NCBI GenBank assembly: GCA_910577085.1
Contig: CAJTLE010000156.1
Location: forward strand, 1-5,171
Reading direction: 5' to 3'
DNA from: an uncultured Allobaculum sp.
GTDB taxonomy: Bacteria > Bacillota_I > Bacilli_A > Erysipelotrichales > Erysipelotrichaceae
DNA length: 5,171 bases
Shown here: one piece after another, positions 4,870 to 5,171 of the stretch
Layout of the letters: every line of letters begins with the position of its first letter
Position numbering within the stretch: position 1 is the first letter of the stretch
Notes under the pieces: model-generated
What the model saw: only the letters and a program-made list of their open reading frames with translations
Told to the model about the DNA's origin: nothing
Databases searched by the model: none
Position numbers and translations under genes: made by a program

Positions 4870-5171
4870 GTATGCCGTTTAGCAGGCTTTTCCAGAACGT
4901 AGGAGAACAGGGTTGCACTATCTTTTCCAATTGCCGAAGCCAGCTGCGTTTCGTTTCAGTGTCTGGATGATTCTGTTCCTGTCATCAATCAGACTGGAAT
5001 TGAGATGGCTGTCTTGCCGGGAAATGCCGGGACAGGCTTATCAATTCATATGTTAGGCAAGGATACCCCATCCAAATTGCTATGCAGTTTGGGTGGGGAG
5101 GAATTGCCGAATTGCTGTTTCTTTGATGTATCCGTCTGCTCTTTCCAGAAGAGTCAGTTTCCTCATTGATG
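4870..5171. other. Unassigned right end: no recognised gene, short competing ORFs
   Basis: No frame is recognisable. The best-signalled ORF is a TTG at 4913 placed 7 nt after AGGAG (4901-4905), running 47 codons to TAG 5054-5056 with a hydrophobic stretch (VWMILFLSSI). A second plus-strand frame is open from 4903 to TGA 5167-5169, but its only ATG (5005) has a poor ribosome site. A minus-strand frame is open from the right edge to TGA near 4990. Several overlapping open frames of similar size mean none can be preferred. No clear promoter follows the terminator. A strong hairpin lies at 5056-5108. Confidence 0.5.
5056..5108 (+). other. Long RNA hairpin, possible structured RNA element
   Basis: CCCCATCCAAATTGC (5066-5080) pairs along its full length with GCAGTTTGGGTGGGG (5084-5098), 15 bp including two G-U pairs, around a TAT triloop. 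GGCAA (5056-5060) and TTGCC (5104-5108) form an outer 5-bp stem. In RNA from the other strand the two G-U pairs become A-C mismatches, so the plus-strand RNA folds better. No T tract follows, so it is not a standard terminator. It starts at the stop codon of a 47-codon candidate ORF. Confidence 0.5.

Overview
The window looks like a stretch of a moderate-to-low-G+C Bacillota (Firmicutes) chromosome. The reasons are strong purine-rich ribosome binding sites, sigma-A-like promoters, intrinsic terminators with T tracts, an HTH-TPR regulator of the kind that senses peptides in Gram-positive bacteria, and a bacterial SERCA-like calcium ATPase. A finer assignment (for example Erysipelotrichia) would be a guess.

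Layout, left to right. Positions 52-153 hold a tiny minus-strand transcription unit: a 21-codon ORF with a good Shine-Dalgarno sequence, followed at once by an intrinsic terminator. Positions 130-510 are two tandem copies (period about 191 bp) of one divergent regulatory region. Each copy carries a rightward promoter (towards the regulator) overlapping a leftward promoter (towards the peptide ORF). Copy A also holds a decayed copy of the first ~23 codons of the regulator gene. Copy B leads into the intact regulator gene (441-1703), a 420-residue XRE-type HTH protein with TPR-like repeats. The gap 1704-2055 has no convincing gene. It contains two stem-loops, a four-run G-tract motif and an extended -10 promoter. 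Positions 2056-4749 encode a complete 897-residue P-type (type II) cation ATPase, most likely a Ca2+ exporter, ended by a very strong terminator (4816-4869). The last 300 bp has no recognisable gene but contains a striking 15-bp hairpin.

The regulator and the divergent micro-ORF together resemble an RRNPP-type peptide/receptor pair (Rgg-SHP, ComR-ComS, PlcR-PapR, NprR-NprX). I see no similarity to a named pheromone. The unusual element is the duplicated divergent switch region: its promoter core is identical over 51 bp between copies, while the captured coding fragment has decayed. The ATPase has its own promoter and terminator and is probably an independent unit. Nothing in the sequence links it functionally to the regulator.
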